Positions 8,926 through 18,286 of a stretch of 64,000 nucleotides of DNA are shown here, piece by piece. The position numbers and the translations under genes were made by a program. The notes under the pieces were generated by a model. The model was not told where the DNA came from. It saw nothing but the letters and a program-made list of their open reading frames with translations, and made no database searches. The DNA comes from Massilia antarctica (GTDB lineage: Bacteria; Pseudomonadota; Gammaproteobacteria; Burkholderiales; Burkholderiaceae_D), in contig NZ_CP065053.1 in NCBI RefSeq assembly GCF_015689335.1, positions 558,001-622,000 on the forward strand, in the 5' to 3' direction. Positions within the stretch are counted from its first letter, which is position 1. Every line of letters begins with the position of its first letter.

Positions 8926-11900
8926 ATGCCAACCGTATTTACCGCCTCCGCGCACCGCCTGTCCGCCCTGTTGCGCCTGCTGCTGTGCGCCTGTGTGTGC
9001 GCTTGCCTGTGTCTGCAGGGCGCGGCCCACGCCAGCGCCACGCCGACCTCGCCGCTGCGCTTCAAGCGCCTCGCCTCCTTCGACTCGGACGAGCTGTCCA
9101 TCCTGGCGCTGCTGCAGGACCGCCAGGGCTTCGTGTGGATCGGCACCCATAGCGGCGGGCTGTACCGCTACAACGGCTACCACGCGGTCAAGTACCTCAG
9201 CAACGCCAACAGCGGCGGCAACCTGCCGCACGACCGCGTCTCCGACCTGTACGAAGACGCGGCCGGCACCATCTGGGTGGCGACCCAGAACGGACTGGCG
9301 CGCTTCAATCCCGAAACCAACAATTTCACCCGCTTCGTGCCGCCGCCGGGTCCCGGGGCCCAGCGCATCGTCAAGGAAATCATTGGCGACGGCAAGGGCG
9401 GCATGTGGCTGGCCACCTGGGGCGGCCTGCAGCACTTCGACCCCGCCAGCGCCAAGTTCACCCTCTACCTGCATGATCCTGCGCGCCCGGGCAGCCTCGC
9501 TTCCAATGACCTCAACGCCGTCGCCATGGACCAGCGCGGCGGCCTGTGGGCCGCCACCTGGCCGGGCGGACTCGATTACCTGCCCCCGGGCGCCGACCAG
9601 TTCGTGCACTACCGGGTCGACCGGCCCGAGTCGCCCGACCCCAAGCTGAACATCGTGCGCGCCCTGCATTTCGCGCCCGACCGCACGCTCTGGATCGGCA
9701 CCGAAACCGGGGTGGTGACCTGGCGCAGCGAGCTGCCCTGGAATGCGCGCATGCGGGTGCCCTCGCCCGCCACCCGCATCAATTACCTGTACGGCGACCG
9801 CAACGACACCGTCTGGGCCGGCACCCTGGCGGCCGGCCTGCTGCGCTGGGATAAAACCAAAGACCAGGGCAGCAGCACGCCCGTGCATTACGTGCACCGC
9901 GCCAACGATTCCTACAGCTTGCCGTCGGACGATATCCGCGCCGTCATGCACGACCGCAGCGGCATGCTGTGGATCGGCTCGATCACCGACGGCATCAGCC
10001 TCGTCAACCTGAACAGCGAAGGCTTCCAGCGCTACATTCCCTTCGACGTCGAGGCCAACAACCTGCGTCCCAACAATGCCATGCGCGCCATGGAAGGCGC
10101 GCCCGAGGGACGCCTGTGGCTGGCCAACAATGCCGGCCTGTCCTTGTTCGACAGCGCCAGCGGCGCGGTGCTGCGCAGCTACCGCGCCGACGGCAAGCCG
10201 GGTGCGCTCAGCAGCAATATCGTCTACAGCCTGTACCAGCAGCCGGCCGGGCCCCTGTGGATCGGCACCGCGGCCGGCCTGAACCGGCTCGATGCGGTCG
10301 ATGCGCCGGTCAAGGTGGTCAGTTTCGGCTCGGTCGGCAGCGACTTCATCAACACCATCGCCCCGGCCGCCGGCGGCGCCCTCTGGCTCGGCACCGGCCA
10401 GCATGTGGTGCGCTACGACCCGGCCACGGGCGAGAGCACCCAGTTCCCGGCCGACCCGGCCCAGCCCGACAGCCGCAGCGTGACCGGCACCACCACCATC
10501 GTCGAAGACCGGCTCGGGCGCGTCTGGATGGGCTCGGAATGGGGCGGCGGCGGGCTCGATGTGCTGGACCAGGCCAGCGGCAAGTTCCGCCACCTGCGCC
10601 AGCGCGCCAGCGACCCCGCTTCGCTGTCGGACAACAACGTGGTGTCCTTGTACCAGGACCCGCGCGGGCGGCTGTGGGCCGGCACCGCGCGCGGCGTCAA
10701 CCAGATCCTCACCGATGCCAAGGGCGCGATCCGCTTCCAGCGCTACGAGCAGGCCGACAGCGTGGGCCAGGTCAAGATCCTGGCCATGCGCAGCGACCAG
10801 GCCGGCCAGCTGTGGCTGAGCACCGCGAACGGCTTGCTGCGGCTCGACCCGGACAGCGGCAAGGTGGCGCGCTTTTCTGCCGCGGATGGCTTGTCGGAAG
10901 GGTTTTCCTCGGGCGCCGCCCACGCCGCGCCGAACGGGCGCCTGTACTTCGGCGGCGTCAAGGGCATCACCGGGGTGACCCCGGCGGCGGTGCGCAGCGT
11001 GTCGGCCCCGCCGCAGGTGGCGATCACCGATATCAGCGTGTTCAACCGCTCGCTGCGCGACGGCCGCGCGGTGCCCGGGCTGCGCCTCGCTGGCGCGGTG
11101 ACGGCCCCGGTCAACCTGACCCTGGCCGGCGACGGTTCGGTATTCTCGATCGAATTCGCGGCACTGCACTTCACCGACCCGGTGCGCAACACCTACAAAT
11201 ACCGCCTGGCCGGCTTCGACCGCGAATGGGTGGTGACCGACGCCGCCCACCGCAGCGCCACCTACACCAACCTCGACCCGGGAACCTATGTGTTTTCGGT
11301 GCGCGCCGCCAATCACCAGGGCATGTGGAGCGAGAACGCGGCCAGCATGACGGTGACGATCCTGCCGCCGTGGTGGAAAACCTGGTGGTTCCGCCTGATC
11401 CTGGCCTTGCTGGCGCTGGGCCTGGTCAGCAGCGCCTACCGCGCCCGCGTGCGCGACCTGACCCGGCGCCAGAAGCAGTTGCAGCACATGGTGGCCGAGC
11501 GCACCGCCGAGCTGGAAGCGAGCAACGCCAAGCTGGCGGCGCTGTCGAGTACCGACGGGCTGACCGGCATCAGCAACCGGCGCGGCTTCGACACGGCGCT
11601 GGAAGCCGAATGGCGGCGCGCCGCGCGCAACGGCTATCCGGTGGCGCTGGCCATGCTCGACGTCGACCACTTCAAGAGCTACAACGACCATTACGGGCAC
11701 CAGGCGGGCGACCAGTGTCTGCGCGCGGTGGCCGGGGTGATCGCGGCGCACGCGCGCCGCACCACCGACCTGGCGGCGCGCTACGGGGGCGAGGAATTCG
11801 CGCTGCTGGCGCCCGCCACCAGCGCCGCCGAAGCGCTGGAACTGGCCAGCGCGCTATGCCATGCGCTGGAACAGCTGGCGCTGCCGCACGCCAAGTCGCC

Positions 11901-12042
11901 GTACGGGGTGGTGACGATCAGTATCGGGGTGGTGTCCTTGATGGCCGACGAGACGGGCAGCCCGGAACAGCTGGTCGAGCATGCCGACCGCGCCATGTAC
12001 CGCGCCAAGACCGAAGGGCGCAACCGCGCCTTGTGCGCCTGA
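8926..12042 (+). CDS. Reg_prop/Y_Y_Y periplasmic sensor with cytoplasmic GGDEF diguanylate cyclase
   Basis: A 1038-residue one-piece sensor. A signal peptide (about residues 10-35, ending near AAHASA) precedes a long beta-propeller region of two-component-propeller repeats of the form G-x-WIGT-x-GL-x-R. A Y_Y_Y domain follows, then a membrane helix near 819-838, a short coiled coil, and a GGDEF domain with the active site GGEEF near residue 954. An RxxD inhibitory site (RTTD) lies five residues before it, so the cyclase is probably active and product-inhibited. It should make cyclic di-GMP in response to an unknown periplasmic ligand. The ATG at 8926 gives the best signal peptide. Confidence 0.93.
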   Translation: MPTVFTASAHRLSALLRLLLCACVCACLCLQGAAHASATPTSPLRFKRLASFDSDELSILALLQDRQGFVWIGTHSGGLYRYNGYHAVKYLSNANSGGNLPHDRVSDLYEDAAGTIWVATQNGLARFNPETNNFTRFVPPPGPGAQRIVKEIIGDGKGGMWLATWGGLQHFDPASAKFTLYLHDPARPGSLASNDLNAVAMDQRGGLWAATWPGGLDYLPPGADQFVHYRVDRPESPDPKLNIVRALHFAPDRTLWIGTETGVVTWRSELPWNARMRVPSPATRINYLYGDRNDTVWAGTLAAGLLRWDKTKDQGSSTPVHYVHRANDSYSLPSDDIRAVMHDRSGMLWIGSITDGISLVNLNSEGFQRYIPFDVEANNLRPNNAMRAMEGAPEGRLWLANNAGLSLFDSASGAVLRSYRADGKPGALSSNIVYSLYQQPAGPLWIGTAAGLNRLDAVDAPVKVVSFGSVGSDFINTIAPAAGGALWLGTGQHVVRYDPATGESTQFPADPAQPDSRSVTGTTTIVEDRLGRVWMGSEWGGGGLDVLDQASGKFRHLRQRASDPASLSDNNVVSLYQDPRGRLWAGTARGVNQILTDAKGAIRFQRYEQADSVGQVKILAMRSDQAGQLWLSTANGLLRLDPDSGKVARFSAADGLSEGFSSGAAHAAPNGRLYFGGVKGITGVTPAAVRSVSAPPQVAITDISVFNRSLRDGRAVPGLRLAGAVTAPVNLTLAGDGSVFSIEFAALHFTDPVRNTYKYRLAGFDREWVVTDAAHRSATYTNLDPGTYVFSVRAANHQGMWSENAASMTVTILPPWWKTWWFRLILALLALGLVSSAYRARVRDLTRRQKQLQHMVAERTAELEASNAKLAALSSTDGLTGISNRRGFDTALEAEWRRAARNGYPVALAMLDVDHFKSYNDHYGHQAGDQCLRAVAGVIAAHARRTTDLAARYGGEEFALLAPATSAAEALELASALCHALEQLALPHAKSPYGVVTISIGVVSLMADETGSPEQLVEHADRAMYRAKTEGRNRALCA

Positions 12043-12233
12043 ATTGATCACGGCGTAAGCTGGCCAGTGTGTGGCTCCGATGTTCGTGAGCGCGCGTGTA
12101 GCGCGCCGTAGCTCGTACGGCTGTGCTTCCTGAACGAAATTTGCGCCGCTTGCTACAGTTTTTTCGATGTCCCTCATGCGCTTTAAAACCGAGTGATACA
12201 TAGGATGATCACTCAAGGAGAAATTTCCGGGCC
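12043..12233. other. Intergenic spacer after the GGDEF sensor gene
   Basis: No supportable gene. The minus strand is open here (about 65 codons from an ATG near 12205, starting MYHSVLKRMRDIEKT), but it runs antisense into the sensor gene and has no good ribosome-binding site. A short GC-rich inverted segment near 12090-12115 may be part of a dispersed intergenic repeat. Confidence 0.35.
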
Positions 12234-12258
12234 CAAAAAAAGCGGCCTGTTGGCCGCT
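12234..12258 (-). terminator. Rho-independent terminator of the 12269-13224 unit
   Basis: Read on the minus strand, AGCGGCC pairs with GGCCGCT around a 4-base loop and is followed by a run of seven T. It lies 11 bases downstream of the stop codon of the small minus-strand gene. Confidence 0.85.
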
Positions 12259-12268
12259 CGTTGCATGC

Positions 12269-12508
12269 TCACTTGGGTTTCCGGACGCTGGAAAACTCCG
12301 GGATGTCGATCGACGACGGTCCGAACGCCGCCGACCTGCGGTCGCGGCTGATGGGCTTGCCGGCCAGGGTGACCCGGATACGACCTTGGGACGGCTTGAG
12401 CTCGCCAACAACTGGCGTGGCCATGGAGGCAACCCTGGCGCGGCGGACGGCCGCCGCCAATTTGTAAGCGCTGTTCTGGCCAGGTGGCGTCTTCTTAAGA
12501 GCGGTCAT
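12269..12508 (-). CDS. Small basic protein of unknown function
   Basis: A 79-residue, Arg/Lys-rich protein (MTALKKTPPGQNSAYKL start) without a signal peptide or membrane segment. No family is recognised. Its ATG overlaps the stop of the upstream gene in an ATGA arrangement, so it is translationally coupled to it, and a strong terminator follows directly, which supports real expression. The pairing of a larger acidic protein with a small basic partner is reminiscent of two-component toxin or chaperone sets, but nothing in the sequence proves this. Confidence 0.6.
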   Translation of the reverse strand: MTALKKTPPGQNSAYKLAAAVRRARVASMATPVVGELKPSQGRIRVTLAGKPISRDRRSAAFGPSSIDIPEFSSVRKPK

Positions 12509-13224
12509 GATTCAATCTCCGGCAGAGGCAGTACGTCGTATAGGTAGTTTAGCGGAATCCTCCAGCTGCGACTGTACGCGCGCAGGTCAAAGCGCATCTC
12601 CCTGCCGCGACCATGCTGCGCCCACCAGTCCGGATCGGTTGCAAGCACGTCCTGGACCGTTTCACAGGCCCGCAACGCTTCCGATGGCGCTATGCTCAGT
12701 TCAACAGGATTGAGCCCGGCGTCGAAGCCGAACTTCGGCCAGACGGCAAATCCGACGAAGCCGTCAGGATCGTCCGGATCGACCGGTCCGTTTCCAGCGG
12801 CAAAGAGCTCGATATGGTCGAAGCCCAGCCGGTATGCCGTGATGGCCATGAGGCCAAAGGACACGGTCGCCAGGCGCTCGGGAGCGTCGGCTGACAGAAT
12901 CAGCCTGCGAATATAGAGCGCGTCGACGCGAAGGGAGGTACCCTCTTCATCCCTGTAAACAATGACGCTGGCGTTCTCGTTCTCGGCCATGAAAACGTTG
13001 TTCGACATGACGTCCAGGCCGGCCGGCGCGTCTTCTTTTTCCCTCACGGCGAGCGCCCATACGGTTGAACCGTCCGGGATCATGAACAACTTGCCCGTCT
13101 CCGCTTCGTCGAGTTCCAACGTCGCATCGCCGGGCCTTTCAATGGTGATGCCTTCCAGTCGCTGCTTACCATCTTTCTGATACAGCTCGCCCTGAAAATA
13201 ATCGCGGGCGTTCTCCTGCGCCAT
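12505..13224 (-). CDS. Acidic protein of unknown function, coupled to the small basic protein
   Basis: A 239-residue protein starting MAQENARDYFQGELYQKDG. The N-terminal third looks beta-rich. The second half contains FGLMAITAYRLGFDHIEL and FVGFAVWPKFGFDAGL, which weakly recall GNAT-like folds where a helix is followed by a W-P-x-x-GF-D block. This is a guess and the family is unknown. An in-frame ATG at 13290 would add 22 residues and cannot be excluded. It overlaps the next gene by four bases (ATGA). No signal peptide is present in the chosen form. Confidence 0.6.
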   Translation of the reverse strand: MAQENARDYFQGELYQKDGKQRLEGITIERPGDATLELDEAETGKLFMIPDGSTVWALAVREKEDAPAGLDVMSNNVFMAENENASVIVYRDEEGTSLRVDALYIRRLILSADAPERLATVSFGLMAITAYRLGFDHIELFAAGNGPVDPDDPDGFVGFAVWPKFGFDAGLNPVELSIAPSEALRACETVQDVLATDPDWWAQHGRGREMRFDLRAYSRSWRIPLNYLYDVLPLPEIES

Positions 13225-13373
13225 CAGCAAGACTGCCGCCGAGGATTGCGCCGGCACTGGTGTGGGTCGCGGCCGCACGGCACACGCCATCTGGTGCAGA
13301 TGCCCACCAACACCCGCGGCTGGCCGGCCTGTGACTGTCGGGGCGCTGCGCAGCAACCATGATGCGATAGCGC

Positions 13374-14141
13374 TCAGCGCTTCCAGCCGCGGTCGCGCGC
13401 GGCCCGTTCGGCGATCGGGTCGAGCGTGTCGGCGTTGCGCAGGGTGACCGCGTCCTGCACCGCGCGCGGCATGCCGCTGCCGGGGCTGCGGTATTCGTCG
13501 ACCGCGCCGTCCATGCGCGCATACAGGGCGATGTGCCAGCCGGCGCCGCTGCGGCAGGCCAGCCCGCCGCCGTTGGCCAGCCGGAAGCTGCGGCAATACG
13601 CTCCTTCTTTCGACAGGAAACTCATCTCGATGCGCACCGGCGCGTCGGCCTCCGGCGTGCCGGAGAGCTGCCCGGTGAGCGCCTGCGCCAGCGCGCCGCG
13701 CGCCGTCATGGCGGCGCCGTCGCCATCGATCAGGGCCAAGCCGTCGCGCTGCAGCGCCATGCCGATGCCAGCGCCCGCCAGCAGGCCAAGCACCAGGGTG
13801 GTGGCCAGGCCGCTCCAGGCGCTCCAGGACCAGTCGCGCGGCGCCCCACTGGCCGACAGCGAATCGAGCTGCGCCGCCGGCGCGGCGGGCGCCGCGGCGC
13901 GCGCCGCGCGCACCGCATGCAGGTGCACCACCTTGGCCGAACGCGGCGGCGCCGGCTGGCGCTGGGCCGCGCCCTCGCCCTGGCCGAAGCCGACGAACGC
14001 ATTGCCGCGCTGGGACAGCAGCAGGCGCAAACGGGCCGCCAGCACAGGGTCCTGGCGCAGCGCCTGTTCCACAGCCTGGCGGGTGGCGTCGCCGAGCGCG
14101 CCGTCGGCGTAGGCCATCAGGATGTCATCGGAAAAGCTCAT
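13374..14141 (-). CDS. Single-pass anti-sigma-factor-like membrane protein
   Basis: A 255-residue protein. The N-terminal 60 residues (MSFSDDILMAYADGALGD, then AVEQALRQDPVLAARL) match the zinc-less anti-sigma head seen in Oxalobacteraceae and Burkholderiales proteins. An Ala/Pro-rich linker, one membrane helix (about 105-126) and a periplasmic domain follow. The expected role is to hold an ECF sigma factor at the membrane, but no sigma-factor gene lies next to it, so the partner is unknown. The ATG at 14141 is chosen because the family begins exactly there. Confidence 0.7.
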   Translation of the reverse strand: MSFSDDILMAYADGALGDATRQAVEQALRQDPVLAARLRLLLSQRGNAFVGFGQGEGAAQRQPAPPRSAKVVHLHAVRAARAAAPAAPAAQLDSLSASGAPRDWSWSAWSGLATTLVLGLLAGAGIGMALQRDGLALIDGDGAAMTARGALAQALTGQLSGTPEADAPVRIEMSFLSKEGAYCRSFRLANGGGLACRSGAGWHIALYARMDGAVDEYRSPGSGMPRAVQDAVTLRNADTLDPIAERAARDRGWKR

Positions 14142-14266
14142 GCTGCCGTCCTCGTCTGATCGGGATGCCCGGCATGCCCGGGCGGGCGCCGCTGGCCGGT
14201 ATTGCACGCTGCGGGGCTGATCGCTATATTATCATTCAGCCATGGCCGAACCCGGTGCGCCATCCC

Positions 14267-14884
14267 TCAGGATGTGATCAAGCCATGTTCGTCGAGCATG
14301 TCGTGCAGCAATTCGAGCCGGATGACCGGATTGTCGAGCATCAACAGGCGGTATTTCTGGTCGTTCGGCAAGGGCAGCAAGTCGCACCAGCGGTTCGCGA
14401 CCCAGCCGCAATCGTCGAGGCGGAACGGCGGCAGCACCGGCCAGCGCTGTTCCGGCACCTCGTCGAGCGAGGCCAGCACGCGGTCGAGGGCGTCGGCCGC
14501 GCCCTGCAGTTCGGACGGCACCGGCACCGCATGGTCGTCTTCGAGCAGTTCGGTCTCGGCCATCCACAAGCCGTTGGCGCGGCGCTCGCTGGCCAGGATG
14601 CGAAAGCGCGCCGCCCCGCGGCAGGTGACTTGCAGCAGCCCGGGCGCGCTCATGCCGCTGTCCTGCACCGAGGCCAGGGTGCCGGCCGGCTGAAAGCGCT
14701 CCTGGCCCTCTGGCGTGCGCACCTCGTGGCCCTCGGTGAGCAGGACCACGCCGAACGGGGTGCCGTTGGCGATGCACTTGCCCACCATGTCGAGGTAGCG
14801 CACCTCGAAAATCTGCAAAGGCAGCACGCCGTCCGGAAACAGGACCGTACCAAGAGGAAAGAGGGGAAAGGAGAGGGTCGCCAT
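14267..14884 (-). CDS. LON N-terminal (substrate-binding) domain protein
   Basis: A 205-residue stand-alone LON_substr_bdg domain protein. The start LSFPLFPLGTVLFPDGVLPLQIFE is the hallmark of this family, followed by FGVVLL and the RFRI segment. It lacks the AAA and protease domains of Lon. Such proteins are common in betaproteobacteria, and their precise role (protein quality control or adaptor) is not established. The ATG at 14884 is chosen because upstream in-frame codons are not family-like. Confidence 0.88.
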   Translation of the reverse strand: MATLSFPLFPLGTVLFPDGVLPLQIFEVRYLDMVGKCIANGTPFGVVLLTEGHEVRTPEGQERFQPAGTLASVQDSGMSAPGLLQVTCRGAARFRILASERRANGLWMAETELLEDDHAVPVPSELQGAADALDRVLASLDEVPEQRWPVLPPFRLDDCGWVANRWCDLLPLPNDQKYRLLMLDNPVIRLELLHDMLDEHGLITS

Positions 14885-15076
14885 CGCCCCATGATGCCAG
14901 AATCCGGGCCGCCGGCGAAGCACGATTGTGGCTGTCCATGCGCGGCGGGTGATGTGTCGCAATTTTACTTTTTTTACATCAAGCAACCCCTTTTTGGGGC
15001 CGCATCCGTTACATTCCATGTCCCGCCAATGCGCGCCAGTCGCAGCGGACAGACATAAAAACAGGAGAGCCATTCA

Positions 15077-16756
15077 ATGTCGACCTATCTCGCCGCCGGC
15101 CTGGCGCTGTCGCTGGCCGCGCTTGCGGGCTGCCAGCCGCGTGCCAGCGGGCCGGCGCCGCAGAAGACCCTGCACGCTTTCGAGGACGAGGCGCAGCTCG
15201 AGACCTTCCTCCAGGACCTGGCCGGGCCGGCCGGCGCGCGCGCGGACGATGCGGCCGCGCCCACGCCCGCGGACGATGCGGCGCCCGAGCCGGGCGCGGG
15301 CGTGGGCGAACATGGACACCATCTGCTGCTGCTGCGGCGCGGGCGCCTGCTGACGGTCGATATCGGCAAGGACCAGCTCAAGCTGGTGGCGGCGGTCGAT
15401 GCGCACCTCGCGGGCGGGGACGGGCGGGACCAGGTGGTGGTGGCCGGCGACAGCGTGGCGCTGGTCGGGCGCCGTCCGGACGGCACCGCCATCGTCCTGT
15501 TCGACATCGATCCGGCCGGCCGCCTGCGCTACCGCGCCGGCTACCAGCTGCGCGCCGGCGCGCAGGCGCCGGCCATCCACGCCAGCGTGCGCCAGATCGG
15601 CGCCAGGCTGGTGCTGTACACCCCGCTCGCCCTCGATGCGGCGGGGCCCGGCCCGCTGGCGGCCCTGCCGGCGCTGCGCGGGTCGCTGGCCGGCGCCGAC
15701 CCGGCGGCGGCGCGCTTCACCCGCATCGCCCCGGCCAGCCGGATTTACCGCGCCGACACTGCGCCCGACGCGCAGGCGGGCCTGGTGCTGCACAGCGTGA
15801 CCATCTGCGACCTGGCCACGCGCGCGCTGCGCTGCGATGCCAGCGCCGTGCTGGGAGCGCCGGCGCGCATGTTCCACATGGCGTCCGAGGCGGTGTATGT
15901 CTGGACCCGGGCGCGCCAGGACGACGGCCGCGCCAGCCTGTACCGGATTCCCCTGAACGGCGGCGCCCCCGGCGCCATCGGCGTGGCGGGTGCGCCGCAC
16001 GATCCTTCCGCCTTCCACGAAAGCGCCGATGGCCATGTGAACGTGCTGGTCGGGAAGGCCGGCGCGGACGGCCTGGCGCTGCTGCGGCTGCCGCTGACGG
16101 CCTTGTCGGACGGCAGCGACAGCGCGGCGCCGGCCAGCTACCGGGACCTGCCCGGATTGGCGGCGCAGCTGCGCAGCCGCTATATCGGCCCCTGGCTGCT
16201 GTACGGCAGCGCCGAGGGGGCCGCCACGGCGCTGTACGCGCTGCGCTGGGATGGCACGGGCGCGCCGCAACGGCTGGCGCTGGCGCATCCGGCCGAGCAC
16301 ATCGAGGCCATGGGCGAGGATGCCGTGGTGAGCGGACAGGCCCAGGGCGCTTTGCACCTGAGCAGCGTGCGCCTGGGCCCGCAGGCGGCCCTGGCCAACA
16401 TCCACGTGCACACGATCGACGAGGACAGCGCCGCCGTGCGCCATGGCTTCCATTACACCTCGCAGCGGCCGGGCCAGGGCATGGTCGGCTTGCCGGTCGT
16501 GGAAACGCGCCAGCCGGATACGCCCGACGCCGCCGTATCGGTCCTGTACCTGCGCAATACCGCGCTCAAGCTGCGCGAGCTGGGCAGCCTCAAGGCGCAG
16601 GGTGGCGCACAGAATGCCGCCGCCAGCGCCGCCCTGCCCCTGTTCGTGCAGGGACGGGTGTTCGCGCTGATGGGGGATGAACTGGTGGAAGGCAAACTCA
16701 AGAACGGGCGCCTGAGGGAAGTGCGGCGCCTCGACCTCGCGCCCGATCTTCAGTAG
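15077..16756 (+). CDS. Lipoprotein with probable C-terminal-type beta-propeller
   Basis: A 559-residue protein with a lipobox (LAALAGC, Cys19), so probably a lipid-anchored envelope protein. After an acidic, Ala-rich linker the sequence shows repeated blade-like strands (LLLLRRGRLLTVDI, VALVGRRPDGTAIVLFDID, MFHMASEAVYVWTRA), resembling the Beta_propel family of secreted proteins. Function unknown. The ATG at 15077 has AGGAG ten bases upstream. The 3' end overlaps the convergent gene at 16750 by seven bases. Confidence 0.72.
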   Translation: MSTYLAAGLALSLAALAGCQPRASGPAPQKTLHAFEDEAQLETFLQDLAGPAGARADDAAAPTPADDAAPEPGAGVGEHGHHLLLLRRGRLLTVDIGKDQLKLVAAVDAHLAGGDGRDQVVVAGDSVALVGRRPDGTAIVLFDIDPAGRLRYRAGYQLRAGAQAPAIHASVRQIGARLVLYTPLALDAAGPGPLAALPALRGSLAGADPAAARFTRIAPASRIYRADTAPDAQAGLVLHSVTICDLATRALRCDASAVLGAPARMFHMASEAVYVWTRARQDDGRASLYRIPLNGGAPGAIGVAGAPHDPSAFHESADGHVNVLVGKAGADGLALLRLPLTALSDGSDSAAPASYRDLPGLAAQLRSRYIGPWLLYGSAEGAATALYALRWDGTGAPQRLALAHPAEHIEAMGEDAVVSGQAQGALHLSSVRLGPQAALANIHVHTIDEDSAAVRHGFHYTSQRPGQGMVGLPVVETRQPDTPDAAVSVLYLRNTALKLRELGSLKAQGGAQNAAASAALPLFVQGRVFALMGDELVEGKLKNGRLREVRRLDLAPDLQ

Positions 16757-17190
16757 GCGCGCACGGCCTGTTCCAGCGCGTGCAGGCGCCAGCGCAGCCG
16801 GTCCGGTCCGGGATTCGGATGCAGGCCGACCAGCACGGTCAGCTCGCCGCTCACGCGCGCGCTGCACGGCAGCTGCAATTCGGTGGCGCGCTCGAAGGGC
16901 AGGCGGAATTGCTGCCCCGGCATCAGGCGCAGGCCGCCGACCTGGTGCGGCACCTTGTCGCTGTTCCTTAGCAGCAGCACGTCGCGCAAGCCCACGGTCA
17001 GGCGCACCACGGGCGGCAGCACCTCGGCGCGCTCGCCCGCCAGGCGCCGTTCGGCGGCGTGTTCGGGAATGTCGAGCAGGAAGTCGCGGCTGCCCGGCGG
17101 GATCGGCGCCATCGCGGCCCAGACCAGCAGCAGCAGGCAGGAGCCCAGCAGGATCGAGGCGAGCCAGTGGCGGCGCAGGTGCTGTTCCAT
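16750..17190 (-). CDS. Single-pass membrane protein of unknown function
   Basis: A 146-residue protein with an N-terminal membrane helix (about 9-29) and a periplasmic beta-rich domain. LRDVLLLRNSDKVPHQVGGLRL resembles a cupredoxin-like strand pattern but lacks the full copper-site set. It overlaps the convergent lipoprotein gene by seven bases. A minus-strand unit with the small lipoprotein at 17230-17406 is likely. Not recognised further. Confidence 0.6.
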   Translation of the reverse strand: MEQHLRRHWLASILLGSCLLLLVWAAMAPIPPGSRDFLLDIPEHAAERRLAGERAEVLPPVVRLTVGLRDVLLLRNSDKVPHQVGGLRLMPGQQFRLPFERATELQLPCSARVSGELTVLVGLHPNPGPDRLRWRLHALEQAVRAY

Positions 17191-17229
17191 GCGCCTAGCC
17201 GCGCGCCGTCAAGGCCGGCAAGCGGCGGC

Positions 17230-17406
17230 TCAAGGATCGATGACCGCGGCGCAGGCGTCGGTCGGCAGGGCCGCCACTTTGCCGACCACGGGCACCATCT
17301 TGATCACGGCCGAACCGACGCGGCAGGGTGCGGCCAGCACGCCGCAACCGCCCAGCACGGCTGGCAGCAGGAGAACGATGGCGAGACGGCGAAGACGGGC
17401 ATGCAT
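17230..17406 (-). CDS. Small lipoprotein (DUF6726-like)
   Basis: A 58-residue protein with a lipobox (LGGCG, Cys near residue 21) and a short conserved-looking tail (APCRVGSAVIKMVPVVG, then DACAAVIDP). Tiny lipoproteins of this pattern occur widely in Burkholderiales; the DUF6726 assignment is from memory of that pattern. The ATG at 17406 is preferred over a TTG five codons upstream. It lies 39 bases upstream of the membrane protein gene at 16750-17190. Confidence 0.65.
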   Translation of the reverse strand: MHARLRRLAIVLLLPAVLGGCGVLAAPCRVGSAVIKMVPVVGKVAALPTDACAAVIDP

Positions 17407-17522
17407 GGTCAATCCGGGCAAAAGTCAGTATGAGGAAGAATTGTAAGTGGCGCACCACAGCGCCGACAAGAAATTCGAGGTAACAAAACGTTTGCGCGCC
17501 ACAAGATGCTAGGATATTCCAC

Positions 17523-18236
17523 ATGAACCTGCCCGACAGCTATCAGCACATCGGCGTCGTCGCCTGCTCGGCCGAGGGCGCGGCGCTGTGCTACCGCAGC
17601 ATCTGCCACGAAGGCGCGCGCCTGCTCGGGCCGTACGAACATCCGGAGCTGTCGATGCACTCGCATTCGCTGGCGGCCTACATGCGCTGCATCGACCTGG
17701 ACGACTGGCACGGGGTGGGCGAACTGATGCTGGCATCGGCGCACAAGCTGGCAGCCGCCGGCGCCGACTTCCTGATCTGCCCCGACAACACCATCCACCA
17801 GGCGCTGGCGCTGGTGCGCTCGCGCTCGCCCCTGCCCTGGCTGCATATTGCCGATGTCGCCGCCGCCGAAGCGCTGGCGCGCGGCTACCAGCGCATCGGC
17901 CTGACCGGCACCCGCTGGATGCTCGACAGCGAGGTCTACCCCGAGCGCTTCGCCGCGCACGGACTGGCCACGGTGCGGCCCGGGCTGGCGGCGCGCATCG
18001 AAATCAACCGCATCATCATGGATGAATTGGTCAGCGGCGAGTGCAAGCCGTCGGCGGTGGCGTACTTCCAGAAAACCATCGCGCGCATGAAAGATGGCGG
18101 CTGCGATGCGGTGCTGCTGGGCTGCACCGAAATTCCGCTGCTCATGAATAATGGCAATTCGCCCCTGCCCACGCTCGACACCACCCGCCTGCTGGCGCGC
18201 GCCGCGCTGCGCCACGCCAGCGGGCACCCCGTGTGA
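17523..18236 (+). CDS. Aspartate/glutamate racemase-family protein
   Basis: A 237-residue Asp_Glu_race-family protein. The two catalytic Cys motifs are in LICPDNTIH (near residue 84) and LLGCTEIPLL (near residue 199). The N-terminal GVVACSAEGAALCYRSI corresponds to the substrate loop. The first motif has a proline after Cys (CPDNT rather than CNT), as in some broad-specificity racemases and hydantoin-racemase-like members, so the amino acid used is uncertain. It is co-directional with trpS but separated from it by the leader region. Confidence 0.85.
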   Translation: MNLPDSYQHIGVVACSAEGAALCYRSICHEGARLLGPYEHPELSMHSHSLAAYMRCIDLDDWHGVGELMLASAHKLAAAGADFLICPDNTIHQALALVRSRSPLPWLHIADVAAAEALARGYQRIGLTGTRWMLDSEVYPERFAAHGLATVRPGLAARIEINRIIMDELVSGECKPSAVAYFQKTIARMKDGGCDAVLLGCTEIPLLMNNGNSPLPTLDTTRLLARAALRHASGHPV

Positions 18237-18251
18237 GCCCATCCGGCCAGA

Positions 18252-18257
18252 TTGACA
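18252..18257 (+). promoter_or_regulatory. Possible -35 element of the trpS leader transcript
   Basis: A perfect TTGACA stands 30 bases before the leader-peptide ATG. A 17-base spacer would place GAGGAT as a poor -10 box (3 of 6), giving a start very near the leader ATG. Transcription could instead come from further upstream. Confidence 0.3.
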
Positions 18258-18286
18258 GGGGCGCGCAAAACTGCGAGGATACGCGC

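Noticed and set aside
8917..11751. 944-codon open frame on the minus strand opposite the GGDEF sensor gene
   Set aside because: Antisense shadow of a high-GC gene. The translation is Arg/Gly/Ala/His-rich and featureless, while the plus strand has clear propeller and GGDEF motifs.
11854..12432. Minus-strand 192-codon frame between the sensor gene and the unknown pair
   Set aside because: It overlaps the sensor gene 3' end and the small basic protein gene in antisense or another frame and crosses a strong terminator hairpin.
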